From positions 275,032 through 339,031 of the forward strand of contig CABJAS010000001.1 in assembly GCA_902363625.1 (NCBI GenBank): DNA of 64,000 nucleotides. The letters run 5' to 3'. The notes beneath the pieces are model-generated. The model had not been told where the DNA came from. It did not search any database and worked only from the letters and a program-made list of their open reading frames with translations. The position numbers and the translations under genes were made by a program. This document shows, piece by piece, positions 43,326 to 51,772 of the stretch (its first letter is position 1; every line of letters begins with the position of its first letter). The stretch comes from Clostridiaceae bacterium. Lineage in GTDB: Bacteria; Bacillota_I; Bacilli_A; Erysipelotrichales; Coprobacillaceae.

Positions 43326-45012
43326 ATTTTTCGTCAATACCACAAGGACGCATCCCTGCTGACTGCATTACTTTATTTTCTTCGATATGCTGATAAATAC
43401 CATAACCACCTGCAATATTCTTGCATATATAGCCATTTTGACTTAAAATACGGCACGCTAGATAACTTCTCAATCCACTTTGACAGTATACTTGAATACC
43501 TTTATCCCGATCAATTTCAGATAGGCGATCTCGCAGCTCATCAAGAGGAATATGCAAAGCGTTAGGAAAATGTCCGCGTTGATATTCCAAAATAGTTCTT
43601 GTATCTAAAATAATAGTCTTTTCGTCATCCTTGATGTCTGACCAGTGCATTTGTTTCACCTTATCTGTCAATATATTTTCAATGACAAATCCAACCATGT
43701 TAATGGGATCTTTGGCAGAAGAAAATGGCGGTGCATAAGCCAAGTCTAATTCTGTTAAATCATAAGCAGTCATCTTTGCACGAATAGCTGTCGCTAAAAC
43801 GTCAATTCGCTTATCCACCCCATCATAGCCAATTATCTGCCCGCCTAGTATCGTGCCAGCTTTCTTATCAAACAAAACCTTTAGATACATATTTTTAGCG
43901 TTAGGATAATAAGCAGCATGACTTGAAGAGGTGATAATCACATAATCGTAGTCAATTTTTGCTGTCTGTGCCTCTTTCTCATTCAGTCCGGTTGTCGCAA
44001 TATGCATATCAAATAATTTTAAAATAGAAGACCCTTGACTGCCCTTATAGAGACGATCAATTCCACATATATGATCCGCTGCAATACGCCCTTGTTTATT
44101 CGCCGGCCCCGCTAAAGAAATGAGACTATCTGTTTGGGTAATAAAATGCTTCACTTCAACCGCATCCCCAACTGCATAAATATCATCGATATTCGTCTGC
44201 ATATGAGCATTAACTTTAATAGCACCTTTTATTCCAAGATCAATCCCAGCAGTTTTTGCCAGCTGACTGTCCGGCTGTACCCCTACTGCCATAAGAATCA
44301 TATCACAAGCTATTTCTTTTTGATGATCCAGTACCGCTATTGTCTCATTTTCTTTTTTGAGAATCTTGGTCAGTGATGTCCCCAACAACAATTCAATGCC
44401 TTGATTTTTGATATAATTTTGTACAATGGCAGCCATATCTTTGTCTAAAGGTGTCAAAATCTGATCCATTAACTGAACAATCGTGACATCAATTCCTTTT
44501 TCTTTAAGATTTTCTGCCATCTCTAAGCCTATAAACCCTGCTCCAACGACAACTGCTTTTTTTACTTCATGCTCTTTAAGATAGTCATCTATCTTAAAAG
44601 TATCTTCTACCGTACGCAATGTAAAAACATTCTCCAATGCGATCCCGGTAATAGGTGGTAAGACTGCCTTTGCTCCCGGAGAAAGAATCAGTTTGTCATA
44701 ACTTTCCTGATAGGTCGTATGATCTTCAAAATTATGAATCGTCACTTTCTTTTCTAAAGCGTTGATTTTTGTTACTTCTTGATGGACGCGAACATCAATG
44801 CGAAATCGATTATAAAAAGATTCCGGTGTCTGCAAAGTCAATGCTTTTTTATCTGTAATACTCCCTCCAATATAGTAAGGAAGTCCACAGTTCGCATAAG
44901 AAATATATCCGCTTCTTTCCACCATGATAATTTCCATTTTTTCATCTAAACGGCGTAATCGAGCTGCTGCTGTTGCGCCGCCAGCAACTCCGCCAACAAT
45001 CACTACTTTCAT
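43324..45012 (-). CDS. cdr: CoA-disulfide reductase fused to rhodanese
   Basis: A flavoprotein of about 562 residues of the CoADR-RHD type. The FAD motif is VIVGGVAGGATAAARLRR, the single active Cys is in SYANCGLPYYIGG, and the NAD motif is VVGAGFIGLEMAENL. A C-terminal rhodanese domain (from about residue 460) has active Cys in VYCQSGLRSYLACR. Such fusions reduce CoA disulfide, CoA persulfide or polysulfide with NAD(P)H. AAGGA lies 8 nt before the ATG at 45012; an ATG at 45021 overlaps the upstream stop but is too close to that site. It ends the sulfur operon. Confidence 0.88.
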   Translation of the reverse strand: MKVVIVGGVAGGATAAARLRRLDEKMEIIMVERSGYISYANCGLPYYIGGSITDKKALTLQTPESFYNRFRIDVRVHQEVTKINALEKKVTIHNFEDHTTYQESYDKLILSPGAKAVLPPITGIALENVFTLRTVEDTFKIDDYLKEHEVKKAVVVGAGFIGLEMAENLKEKGIDVTIVQLMDQILTPLDKDMAAIVQNYIKNQGIELLLGTSLTKILKKENETIAVLDHQKEIACDMILMAVGVQPDSQLAKTAGIDLGIKGAIKVNAHMQTNIDDIYAVGDAVEVKHFITQTDSLISLAGPANKQGRIAADHICGIDRLYKGSQGSSILKLFDMHIATTGLNEKEAQTAKIDYDYVIITSSSHAAYYPNAKNMYLKVLFDKKAGTILGGQIIGYDGVDKRIDVLATAIRAKMTAYDLTELDLAYAPPFSSAKDPINMVGFVIENILTDKVKQMHWSDIKDDEKTIILDTRTILEYQRGHFPNALHIPLDELRDRLSEIDRDKGIQVYCQSGLRSYLACRILSQNGYICKNIAGGYGIYQHIEENKVMQSAGMRPCGIDEK

Positions 45013-45017
45013 CTTGC

Positions 45018-45320
45018 TCATCCTTCCTGTAAAGCTTTTTTGCTTTTATAAATCCCGCCAATGTTTATTAAATCAGTATAACCCATTTTAGATAGCTGCT
45101 GTACTGCCACTGAACTTCTTGCTCCGCTATGACAGAAAACATATAGGGGTTGATCCTTTTTAATATTAATCATATCTATTTTATCTAAAGGTATATTCTT
45201 ACTGTTTCTCAAATGTCCTGCCTTAAACTCCTCGCTTGATCTTACATCCAGCAAAACGATGTCTTTATCATAGGCTTCATCAACATAGTCATCAAACGAC
45301 TTCTTTTTTCTAAAAAACAT
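45018..45320 (-). CDS. Single-domain rhodanese
   Basis: A 100-residue sulfurtransferase-like protein. DVRSSEEFKAGHLRNSKNIPLD carries the CH2A-type motif, and the active loop is C-H-S-G-A-R-S in LYVFCHSGARSS. No signal peptide. AAAGGAGTAAGG precedes the ATG. It lies between the ArsR regulator and the reductase-rhodanese gene, consistent with persulfide relay in a sulfide-stress operon. Confidence 0.85.
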   Translation of the reverse strand: MFFRKKKSFDDYVDEAYDKDIVLLDVRSSEEFKAGHLRNSKNIPLDKIDMINIKKDQPLYVFCHSGARSSVAVQQLSKMGYTDLINIGGIYKSKKALQEG

Positions 45321-45335
45321 TTTCCTTACTCCTTT

Positions 45336-45623
45336 CTAATCCTCTTGACAATACATTACTTTTAACACTTTAATCACTTCAATAATTCGCTGATCACTGA
45401 TTCGATAATAAACATTTAATCCTTTTTTATTACTTTCTATAAATCCCGCCAATCTCAGTGCTGAAAGATGCTGAGATAAAGCCGATAAAGTAATACCGTT
45501 TATTTTTTCTCCTAATTCACCGACAGAATATTCTCCTTCTTCTAGTATACAAAGAATCATTAAGCGGTTAGCATTAGCAATTATTTTTAATATGGATGCA
45601 ACTTCTTTAGCCTTCATTTCCAT
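45336..45623 (-). CDS. ArsR-family regulator, BigR/SqrR-like dithiol
   Basis: A 95-residue winged-helix repressor: KIIANANRLMILCILEEGEYSVGELGEKINGITLSALSQHLSALRLAGFIESNKKGLNVYYRI. C25 in RLMILCIL and C92 near the C-terminus occupy the places of the two cysteines that form a polysulfide link in BigR/SqrR persulfide sensors, while metal-site ELCVCD motifs of ArsR/SmtB are absent. AAAAGGAGG precedes the ATG. It sits inside an operon with two rhodanese proteins and Fe-S proteins, which supports sulfur sensing. Confidence 0.8.
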   Translation of the reverse strand: MEMKAKEVASILKIIANANRLMILCILEEGEYSVGELGEKINGITLSALSQHLSALRLAGFIESNKKGLNVYYRISDQRIIEVIKVLKVMYCQED

Positions 45624-46140
45624 GATGCGTACCTCCTTTTTTCAATTTACAGATTGCCTGTGTCATAGTTCCCATCGGGCAGTACACACACCAGCTGCGC
45701 GGTCTATATAAAAGCATTGTTATAAAACCTAAGAGACTCGATGTCAGCATGATACTGTACATGCCAAAGGCAAACTGTGCGAATCCCCAAGAAGAACCAT
45801 TCCCGTGAAAAGCAAATTGCCAAGGAATCTTAAAGGTCCATAATAACGTCACTACTTCTTTTAGGTTTTGTGTTCCCGAAAACACTTGAACTGTGGAGAT
45901 GATCATCAGAATAAACATCGTCATAAAGAACACTAAAAAGCTATACCTAAACCACAATGATGATAAAAATCTAGGCGGTGCAATATGTCGGGATAATTTC
46001 AGTTTGTTTCCCAACAGTTCAAATAGCTGTCCTCTTCCACAATAGCGATTGCAAAAAAGCTTGCCTCCACCAAAAATCGAAATGAATAAGGGAACAATGA
46101 ATTCAATCATCCCTAACCAAGCAAATAAAATATTAAACAT
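45607..46140 (-). CDS. 4Fe-4S membrane protein, N-terminally interrupted
   Basis: A 177-residue polytopic membrane protein of the NapH/CcoG-like group. Cysteine clusters C-x3-C in KLFCNRYCGRGQLF and C-x2-C in SWCVYCPMG, with a further Cys in QAICKL, flank three to four hydrophobic helices. No ribosome site precedes this ATG. Directly upstream, in the same frame, 21 codons (46144-46206) encode a matching N-terminus with a good ribosome site but end in TGA, which touches this ATG (TGAATG). The protein is thus either cut by a nonsense change, re-initiated at the TGAATG junction, or read through. It overlaps arsR by 17 bp. Confidence 0.7.
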   Translation of the reverse strand: MFNILFAWLGMIEFIVPLFISIFGGGKLFCNRYCGRGQLFELLGNKLKLSRHIAPPRFLSSLWFRYSFLVFFMTMFILMIISTVQVFSGTQNLKEVVTLLWTFKIPWQFAFHGNGSSWGFAQFAFGMYSIMLTSSLLGFITMLLYRPRSWCVYCPMGTMTQAICKLKKGGTHHGNEG

Positions 46141-46206
46141 TCAAAAAAACAAATAGACAGGTGTATAAATCCATAAATAGTCATACCAGTGTTTCTTCTT
46201 ATTCAT
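46141..46206 (-). pseudogene. N-terminal segment of the 4Fe-4S membrane protein, ended by TGA
   Basis: ATG at 46206 (ribosome site GAGGGG, 5 nt away; overlap of 8 bp with the ferredoxin stop) starts [21 protein letters not shown] and stops at TGA (46141-46143). The next codon in frame is the ATG of the downstream gene, whose FNILFAWLG continues naturally. A change of a Trp codon (TGG) to TGA would explain it. Confidence 0.65.
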
Positions 46207-46399
46207 GTGATCCCCTCGCTGCTTTATCTATAATGCCTGCCGGACACATCTTTACACACAAGCCACAGCCAATACATAATGATTCATCAACGACAGCTTT
46301 AATTCCATTTTCAACCTTGATGGCGCTCTTAGGGCAGACTTTCATACACGCCCCACATGCAACACATCTTTTTCCAACTACAGCAATAAATTTACTCAT
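46199..46399 (-). CDS. 2[4Fe-4S] ferredoxin
   Basis: A 66-residue electron carrier with two clusters: C-x2-C-x2-C-x3-CP in [12 protein letters not shown] and in [12 protein letters not shown]. The N-terminus ([11 protein letters not shown]) is short and there is no signal. GAGGAGG precedes the ATG. It is first in the sulfur operon, driven by a near-consensus promoter, and its stop overlaps the start of the 4Fe-4S membrane protein segment, so the two probably form an electron path to or from the membrane. Confidence 0.9.
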   Translation of the reverse strand: MSKFIAVVGKRCVACGACMKVCPKSAIKVENGIKAVVDESLCIGCGLCVKMCPAGIIDKAARGSHE

Positions 46400-46418
46400 A
46401 ATTTCCTCCTCGTATTTT

Positions 46419-46447
46419 AGTATATGCTTAATTACTTAAATTGTCAA
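46419..46447 (-). promoter_or_regulatory. Promoter of the ferredoxin/sulfur operon
   Basis: On the - strand consensus TTGACA (46442-46447), a 17-bp spacer, and TATACT (46419-46424). The spacer TTTAAGTAATTAAG is an AT-rich near-dyad where the operon's ArsR protein could bind. Confidence 0.75.
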
Positions 46448-46464
46448 CGTAGCAGACTTATAAA

Positions 46465-46489
46465 TAAAAAAAGACTCCCGGAGGAGTCT
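46465..46489 (-). terminator. Terminator of rpsU
   Basis: On the - strand AGACTCC-TCCG-GGAGTCT forms a 7-bp stem followed by seven T. Confidence 0.85.
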
Positions 46490-46499
46490 AATTATTTTT

Positions 46500-46685
46500 T
46501 TATCTTTGTTTCCCTTTATTATTTTTTCTAGCTGCTTCAGATTTCATTTTTCTTTTTAACCCAGGTTTTACATAAAACTCTCTTTTACGAGCTTCAGCTA
46601 GGGTTCCTGTTCTAGAAACTTGTCTTTTGAAACGACGTAATGCATCATCTAGTGATTCATTTTCACGTACTACTGTCTTAGCCAT
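46500..46685 (-). CDS. rpsU: 30S ribosomal protein S21
   Basis: A 61-residue very basic protein of the small subunit, near the anti-Shine-Dalgarno platform. [39 protein letters not shown] is diagnostic, with an Arg/Lys-rich tail. GGGGGG lies 8 nt before the ATG. It has its own promoter and terminator. Its place downstream of rsmE and mtaB recalls the Bacillus yqeU-yqeV-rpsU region. Confidence 0.95.
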   Translation of the reverse strand: MAKTVVRENESLDDALRRFKRQVSRTGTLAEARKREFYVKPGLKRKMKSEAARKNNKGKQR

Positions 46686-46724
46686 TTGAACTTCCCCCCC
46701 ATCTGTCTTACTAACACAACATGT

Positions 46725-46753
46725 ATTATACTATCCTTGACATGAAAAATCAA
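46725..46753 (-). promoter_or_regulatory. Sigma-A promoter of rpsU
   Basis: On the - strand TTGATT (46748-46753), a 17-bp spacer, and TATAAT (46725-46730). Confidence 0.75.
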
Positions 46754-46761
46754 TATCTAAT

Positions 46762-47424
46762 TTAATAAGTTTCACCATTTTCTGCTTTTTTAGTCATTAA
46801 AGAAACACCTGAAGAGGTTCCGATTCTTGTTGCGCCTAATTCAATCATTTTAATCATGGTATCATAGTCTCTTACTCCCCCTGAAGCTTTGACATCCATG
46901 TCTCCTACCGTTTCTTTCATCAGTTTTACTGCTTTAAATGTCGCTCCTCCGCTTGAAAATCCGGTTGACGTTTTAACAAACGCTGCTTTTGCTTTTTTAG
47001 CTAACTGACATGCGCGAATGATTTCCTCATCAGTTAACAAACATGTTTCGATAATCACTTTTACGGTATGTCCTTTTGCAGCCTCAACAATAGCTTTAAT
47101 CTCTTCATACACCATTTCATCCTGATGATCTTTTAAAGCACCAATATTAATGACCATATCAATTTCATCAGCCCCATTGCTCAAAGCGTCTTTTGTTTCG
47201 AACACCTTAACAGCTGTTGTATTGGCACCTAACGGGAATCCGATAACAGTACACACCAACACATTTGTATCAGCTAAACGCTGATGAGCATGTGCCACCC
47301 AAGTTGGATTGACACAAACAGAAGCAAAATCATATTCAATCGCTTCATCAATTAAATGATCGATTTGTGATGCTAAGGCATCTTGTTTTAACAATGTATG
47401 ATCAATATATTTATTATAATTCAT
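46762..47424 (-). CDS. deoC: Deoxyribose-phosphate aldolase
   Basis: Cleaves 2-deoxyribose 5-phosphate to glyceraldehyde 3-phosphate and acetaldehyde in deoxynucleoside breakdown. It is a 220-residue TIM barrel: [44 protein letters not shown], Schiff-base Lys in [15 protein letters not shown], and [12 protein letters not shown]. The frame extends to 47460, but GAGGAG precedes the ATG at 47424, which overlaps the murE stop by 11 bp. No other deo gene is near; its pairing with murE is odd. Confidence 0.93.
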   Translation of the reverse strand: MNYNKYIDHTLLKQDALASQIDHLIDEAIEYDFASVCVNPTWVAHAHQRLADTNVLVCTVIGFPLGANTTAVKVFETKDALSNGADEIDMVINIGALKDHQDEMVYEEIKAIVEAAKGHTVKVIIETCLLTDEEIIRACQLAKKAKAAFVKTSTGFSSGGATFKAVKLMKETVGDMDVKASGGVRDYDTMIKMIELGATRIGTSSGVSLMTKKAENGETY

Positions 47425-48877
47425 AGTCTTCTTCTCCTCCATAGACTTCTTCAATTGCATTTAATAATGCTTGTTTATCTCCAATATAAGGAATCGGTCC
47501 TCGACGTTTATACATCGTTTGTTCTTCTCCCTTTCCTAATATCAGAATAATATCATTTGGATTGGCAATTTCTACAGCCTGATAGATAGCCGTTTCACGA
47601 TCTGTAATCACCACATTTTTAGTCTTTTTAATTCCTTTTTTTATTTGTTCGCAGATTTCTTCGGTGTCTTCATCACGCGGATCTTCTTCCGTTAAGATAA
47701 TATGATCACAGTAGTGGTCTGCAATTTCTCCAAGAACCTGACGTTTTTTAAATTCACGTTTGCCGACACTGCCGAAAACCGCAATGATTCTTCCCTCACC
47801 AACTACTTTAGACGCATATGATAAGACTTGTTCATAGTGCTGCGGACTGTGTCCGTTATCGACAAAAGCATGGAATTTATGTTCGGTTTCTACATACTCT
47901 AAACGTCCTTCAATATTATTAACCCCTTCAATTGCCTCGATCGCCTGTTCAATTGTGAACCCAATCTGCAGCAGGGCAAGAATTGCCGCTAAAATATGAT
48001 AGATATTAAACTGTCCGATCAAAGATGTTTTGACAGGATAAGTATACCCTTCATATAAAACCTCAAACAAGGTTTCTCTTAACTTTAATACGATCTTTGT
48101 TGCTTGAATATCAGCAGCATGTTCAATTCCAAATGATAAAACATGTGCTTTTGTCAGTGTTGAAATGCGATTAAACATTTCCTCATCATCACGATTGACG
48201 ATCGCAATGGCATCGCTGCGCAGCCCTTCAAACAATTTTAATTTCGCCTTCACATAGTTATCCATGCTGCCATGAAAATCCAAATGCTCCGGTGACAAAT
48301 TGGTAAAGATCGCCATATCAAAATCGACACCTGCTACCCTACCCAATGCCAATCCATGTGACGAAACCTCTAAACATGCTCCCAAAATACCGGCATTGAC
48401 CATCTTTCTAAGATGCTCCTGAAGGAAAATAATCTCCGGAGTAGTAAATTCGCATTCACACGTTTCCTTATTAAATAATACATGATGTGTTCCGATGTAG
48501 CCAAATGGCATTATCTTTTTAGCAATTTGGTAAATCAGCATTGAAACAATCGTTTTTCCATTCGTTCCGGTAACTCCGATCATATTTAACTGCTGACTGG
48601 GATCATCATAAAACTTGCACGCTACTTCATTTAGACATTTTAGTGTATCCTTTACCTGATAATAGACTATATCTTTATTTTTAACTGAGACGTCTTTAGA
48701 GTGAACGATACAGACTGCCCCCTTATAAATAGCCTCTTCAATGAACTGATGACCGTTAACTGACAATCCATCTAAACAAAAGAAAATAGAATTAGGGCGT
48801 ATTTTTCGAGAATCACTGTGAATCGATTCTATCGCTAAATCACTATCTATCGGCAATAATTGATTTAATTTTTTCAT
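47414..48877 (-). CDS. murE: UDP-MurNAc-tripeptide synthetase MurE
   Basis: A 487-residue Mur ligase adding the third amino acid to the peptidoglycan precursor. N-terminal domain with [19 protein letters not shown] loop [29 protein letters not shown] and [24 protein letters not shown] with the Lys of [11 protein letters not shown]; and [14 protein letters not shown]. The residue that reads the incoming amino acid lies in EEDPRDED: it keeps Arg of the diaminopimelate-type DNPR but not Asn, so lysine versus diaminopimelate is unclear. AAGGAG precedes the ATG. It overlaps mtaB by 4 bp. Confidence 0.9.
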   Translation of the reverse strand: MKKLNQLLPIDSDLAIESIHSDSRKIRPNSIFFCLDGLSVNGHQFIEEAIYKGAVCIVHSKDVSVKNKDIVYYQVKDTLKCLNEVACKFYDDPSQQLNMIGVTGTNGKTIVSMLIYQIAKKIMPFGYIGTHHVLFNKETCECEFTTPEIIFLQEHLRKMVNAGILGACLEVSSHGLALGRVAGVDFDMAIFTNLSPEHLDFHGSMDNYVKAKLKLFEGLRSDAIAIVNRDDEEMFNRISTLTKAHVLSFGIEHAADIQATKIVLKLRETLFEVLYEGYTYPVKTSLIGQFNIYHILAAILALLQIGFTIEQAIEAIEGVNNIEGRLEYVETEHKFHAFVDNGHSPQHYEQVLSYASKVVGEGRIIAVFGSVGKREFKKRQVLGEIADHYCDHIILTEEDPRDEDTEEICEQIKKGIKKTKNVVITDRETAIYQAVEIANPNDIILILGKGEEQTMYKRRGPIPYIGDKQALLNAIEEVYGGEEDYEL

Positions 48878-50187
48878 AGGCGTTCTCCTTCAAGCACTTC
48901 TCCTGTGATCCCCAAAACACTTACTTCTTTAATTACAACCGGCACAACCTGACCAATCCATTTTGGATTCGCTTTGGCAATTACCTTTAAATAATTACCG
49001 GCATGTCCGATCAAGTGTTCTTCATCAAAAGCTTCTTCAAAAATAACGTCAACGGTTTTATCAATAAACTTTTTAGCGTAATCGACATGCAGTTTTTTAG
49101 AAAGGTCGATCAATGCTTTCACACGTTCATTCTTAATCGCTTCATCGACTTGACCTTCCATTGCCGCCGCCGGAGTATTTCTTCTTTTTGAATAAGGAAA
49201 GACATGCAGTTCACTATAGCCTACCTGTTGGATAAATGCATACGTTTCATCAAATTCTTCTTGTGTTTCCTGTGGAAACCCTACGATAACATCGGTTGTA
49301 AAGGCGATATTTGGCAGTACAGAACGAATCTGTTCAATCTTTTCTAAATACTGCGCACACGTATACTTACGGCGCATTCTTTTTAATACACCGTCACTTC
49401 CCGATTGTAATGGAACATGCAGATGATCCACAATAATAGAATTATTTTTGATTAAATCTATCACTTCATCTGTAATCTGATTAATTTCGATAGAAGAAAT
49501 ACGCAGACGCTTTAATCCTTTTGTTTTTTCGACTAAATCCACCAGCAGGTCATAGAAACGATAATGCTTTAAATCGATGCCGTAAGCTCCGGTATGAATC
49601 CCAGTTAAAACAATTTCCACAAAGCCATGATCAACAAGGGTTTGAGCCTGTTTCAAAACACTTTCCGGCTTACGTGAGCGTACCAATCCCCTAGCATAAG
49701 GAATGATGCAGTACGTACAAAAATTATTGCAGCCGTCTTGGATTTTCAAGAAAGCACGGGTATTTTCAGTGAAAACATCAACATCTAATTCTTCAAATTC
49801 TTTTTCCTTCATGACATCACTAATCTTTGTGATTCTTTGTTTACTTTTTATATGATCTTCAACTAAATCTACGATTTGATGACGGAACTGAGTACCTAAG
49901 ATAATATCAACCCCTTCAATCGCTTCAATATCGCTAGGAGCTACCTGTGCGTAGCACCCCACAACACAAACGACTGCCTCGGGATTTTTACGAATTGCAC
50001 GACGTATGATCTGACGTGATTTACTATCTCCGGTATTGGTTACCGTACAGGTATTGATGACATAAACATCCGCTACCTCTTTAAAAGAAATCTTGTGATA
50101 ATCGTGTGCTTCAAATAAGCGCACAATTGCCTCCGATTCGTACGTATTCACTTTGCAGCCTAAAGTATGAATAGCAAATGTTTTCAT
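48874..50187 (-). CDS. mtaB: tRNA t6A37 methylthiotransferase MtaB
   Basis: A radical-SAM enzyme that adds a methylthio group to t6A37 in tRNA. It has 437 residues: UPF0004 domain with HTLGCKVNTYESEA, NTCTVTN and CVVGCYAQV (three cluster Cys), radical SAM motif C-x3-C-x2-C in GCNNFCTYCIIPYARG, VGFPQETQEEFDETY, and a C-terminal TRAM domain. The CKVN motif marks MtaB rather than MiaB. AGGAGG, encoded in the last codons of the preceding gene, sits before the ATG. It is co-transcribed with murE and deoC. Confidence 0.94.
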   Translation of the reverse strand: MKTFAIHTLGCKVNTYESEAIVRLFEAHDYHKISFKEVADVYVINTCTVTNTGDSKSRQIIRRAIRKNPEAVVCVVGCYAQVAPSDIEAIEGVDIILGTQFRHQIVDLVEDHIKSKQRITKISDVMKEKEFEELDVDVFTENTRAFLKIQDGCNNFCTYCIIPYARGLVRSRKPESVLKQAQTLVDHGFVEIVLTGIHTGAYGIDLKHYRFYDLLVDLVEKTKGLKRLRISSIEINQITDEVIDLIKNNSIIVDHLHVPLQSGSDGVLKRMRRKYTCAQYLEKIEQIRSVLPNIAFTTDVIVGFPQETQEEFDETYAFIQQVGYSELHVFPYSKRRNTPAAAMEGQVDEAIKNERVKALIDLSKKLHVDYAKKFIDKTVDVIFEEAFDEEHLIGHAGNYLKVIAKANPKWIGQVVPVVIKEVSVLGITGEVLEGERL

Positions 50188-50188
50188 A

Positions 50189-50959
50189 TTAACCTCCTAA
50201 AAACTTCTTCTTTAACTTCGTATAAACCTTTTTACTGATAAACTGATGATCCTGCAAATACTCTAGCAAAACATCTTCTTTTTGATGCTGATACAGTGTC
50301 ACTATTTCTCTTAGTTCTATCATTTCCGGAATTTTCTTACTATATTTATCAACGAGAATACACTGATCTGTAAAGACCTTATCAGATTCATTAAACACAT
50401 AGATGGATTTAAAATCTTCTAAATAGAGATAATGCTCATTCTCAAAGGATTTTATCCAAATAAAATCACAGAAGCCATTCTTCAGCACTTCTATTCCATA
50501 CAGTTCAATCGGATCTTTTAGATTCTTCAGCTGTTCTTCTACGATATCTTTATTCTGTTTCAGCAATAAAAACTGATAATCCTCACAAAAACGATGATTC
50601 AGTTCACTGTCAAAACAAGGAAGCAGGATCAGCTGATCCCCGACATTAAAATGAGGCAAACAATCCAAGTCCGTCATCAGTTCACCATGCAGTAAAATTT
50701 GACGCTGCTGATAGCTCATGGCATTCCACAACTCACCATTTTCGTTCACATTTAACAAATAGATGCCAAACAAGGCTTCTTTATTTAACATAGAACGAAG
50801 ATAAACGAGTGTTGCCTGCAACTGATATTCATTTTTATAAACAGGCTGAATATGATTTTTCTTAAGCAGTGTACTATTTTCCTCAATGAAACGATAGCTC
50901 GCTAATTTTTTTATAACGGGATGCATCCCGTATTTGTTTAATCCTTTGACTAACTGCAT
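50189..50959 (-). CDS. Hypothetical protein between rsmE and mtaB
   Basis: A 256-residue soluble protein of no recognised family. It has no signal, membrane helix or metal motif. An aromatic, acidic central region (MSYQQRQILLHGELMTDLDCLPHFN...FNVGDQLILLPCFDSE) is followed by a basic C-terminal helix (DHQFISKKVYTKLKKKFLGG). AGAGGA precedes the ATG. It lies 10 bp after rsmE and 1 bp before mtaB, so it is made with two RNA-modification enzymes. A link to RNA or translation is suggested only by position. Confidence 0.6.
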   Translation of the reverse strand: MQLVKGLNKYGMHPVIKKLASYRFIEENSTLLKKNHIQPVYKNEYQLQATLVYLRSMLNKEALFGIYLLNVNENGELWNAMSYQQRQILLHGELMTDLDCLPHFNVGDQLILLPCFDSELNHRFCEDYQFLLLKQNKDIVEEQLKNLKDPIELYGIEVLKNGFCDFIWIKSFENEHYLYLEDFKSIYVFNESDKVFTDQCILVDKYSKKIPEMIELREIVTLYQHQKEDVLLEYLQDHQFISKKVYTKLKKKFLGG

Positions 50960-50969
50960 ATCCGATCCT

Positions 50970-51701
50970 CTATCCTAACTCTAGTGCGTATCCAATGGCA
51001 CTTAACAAATATAATGGTGCTGTTTCGCTCCTTAAAATACGTTTCCCTAATGAGCAGGGAACAACCCCCATCTTTTCTAATTCATCAATTTCGCCCTGTT
51101 CAAAGCCACCCTCGCAGCCCACAATAATAGTGATTGTATCACCATTGTGCACCTGAGACAAGACCTCTTTTAGCCTAGACATCTCATTTTGTTTCGCATT
51201 TTCTTCATAAGCGACTAAATTATGATCTCCCAGATATGATGCTACTTCTGAGAGTTTAATCAAAGGAGCAAGCCTCGGTATTTGATTTCGATAGGACTGT
51301 TCTGCCGCTTCTTTTAAAATTTTATTGAATCGCTGATATTTTTTATTGAAAGTTTCGCGATCTGTTTTAACGATACAGCGTTTCGATAAAAGCGGAATAA
51401 TGCAGGTCACACCCAATTCACACGCTTTTTGCAGAACGAATTCAAACTTATCGCTTTTAGGCAGTGCATAGATTAGATTCACCTTGACAGGCAGTTCGCA
51501 ATTTTGCAAAAGCTCTTCAACCACTTCTATTTCTCCTGTTTCGATATTTTCAACCCGACAAAGAAATACCTGCTGCTTTTCATTAATGCAAACAATCTCA
51601 TCGCCATCGTGCATACGCATCACCTTTTTCATGTGATGGTGATCCTCTTTTTCAATTATAAACTGTGATTCATCAAAATTTTTAACAAAATACCTTTGCA
51701 T
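50970..51701 (-). CDS. rsmE: 16S rRNA m3U1498 methyltransferase RsmE
   Basis: A 243-residue SPOUT-class methyltransferase. The N-terminal PUA-like domain has HHHMKKVMRMHDGDEI. The knotted C-terminal domain has ALPKSDKFEFVLQKACELGV, QSYRNQIPRL, VGCEGGFEQGEID and LGKRILRSETAPLYLLSAIGY, the SAM-binding knot. AAGGAGG precedes the ATG. It is first of the rsmE-orf-mtaB-murE-deoC series. Confidence 0.94.
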   Translation of the reverse strand: MQRYFVKNFDESQFIIEKEDHHHMKKVMRMHDGDEIVCINEKQQVFLCRVENIETGEIEVVEELLQNCELPVKVNLIYALPKSDKFEFVLQKACELGVTCIIPLLSKRCIVKTDRETFNKKYQRFNKILKEAAEQSYRNQIPRLAPLIKLSEVASYLGDHNLVAYEENAKQNEMSRLKEVLSQVHNGDTITIIVGCEGGFEQGEIDELEKMGVVPCSLGKRILRSETAPLYLLSAIGYALELG

Positions 51702-51732
51702 TTTACTCCTCCTTAGTTGAATTCATTTTATC

Positions 51733-51772
51733 ATAAAAAAAAAGGGAACGCTACTTTTAGATGTAACTCCCT
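51733..51772 (-). terminator. Terminator of the zinc-ribbon gene
   Basis: On the - strand AGGGA...TAC and GTA...TCCCT pair (interrupted stem) and are followed by nine T. It overlaps the stop codon. Confidence 0.55.

Noticed and set aside
46161..46439. 92-residue rightward frame
   Set aside because: Lies opposite the ferredoxin and the N-terminal membrane-protein segment, both clearly real.
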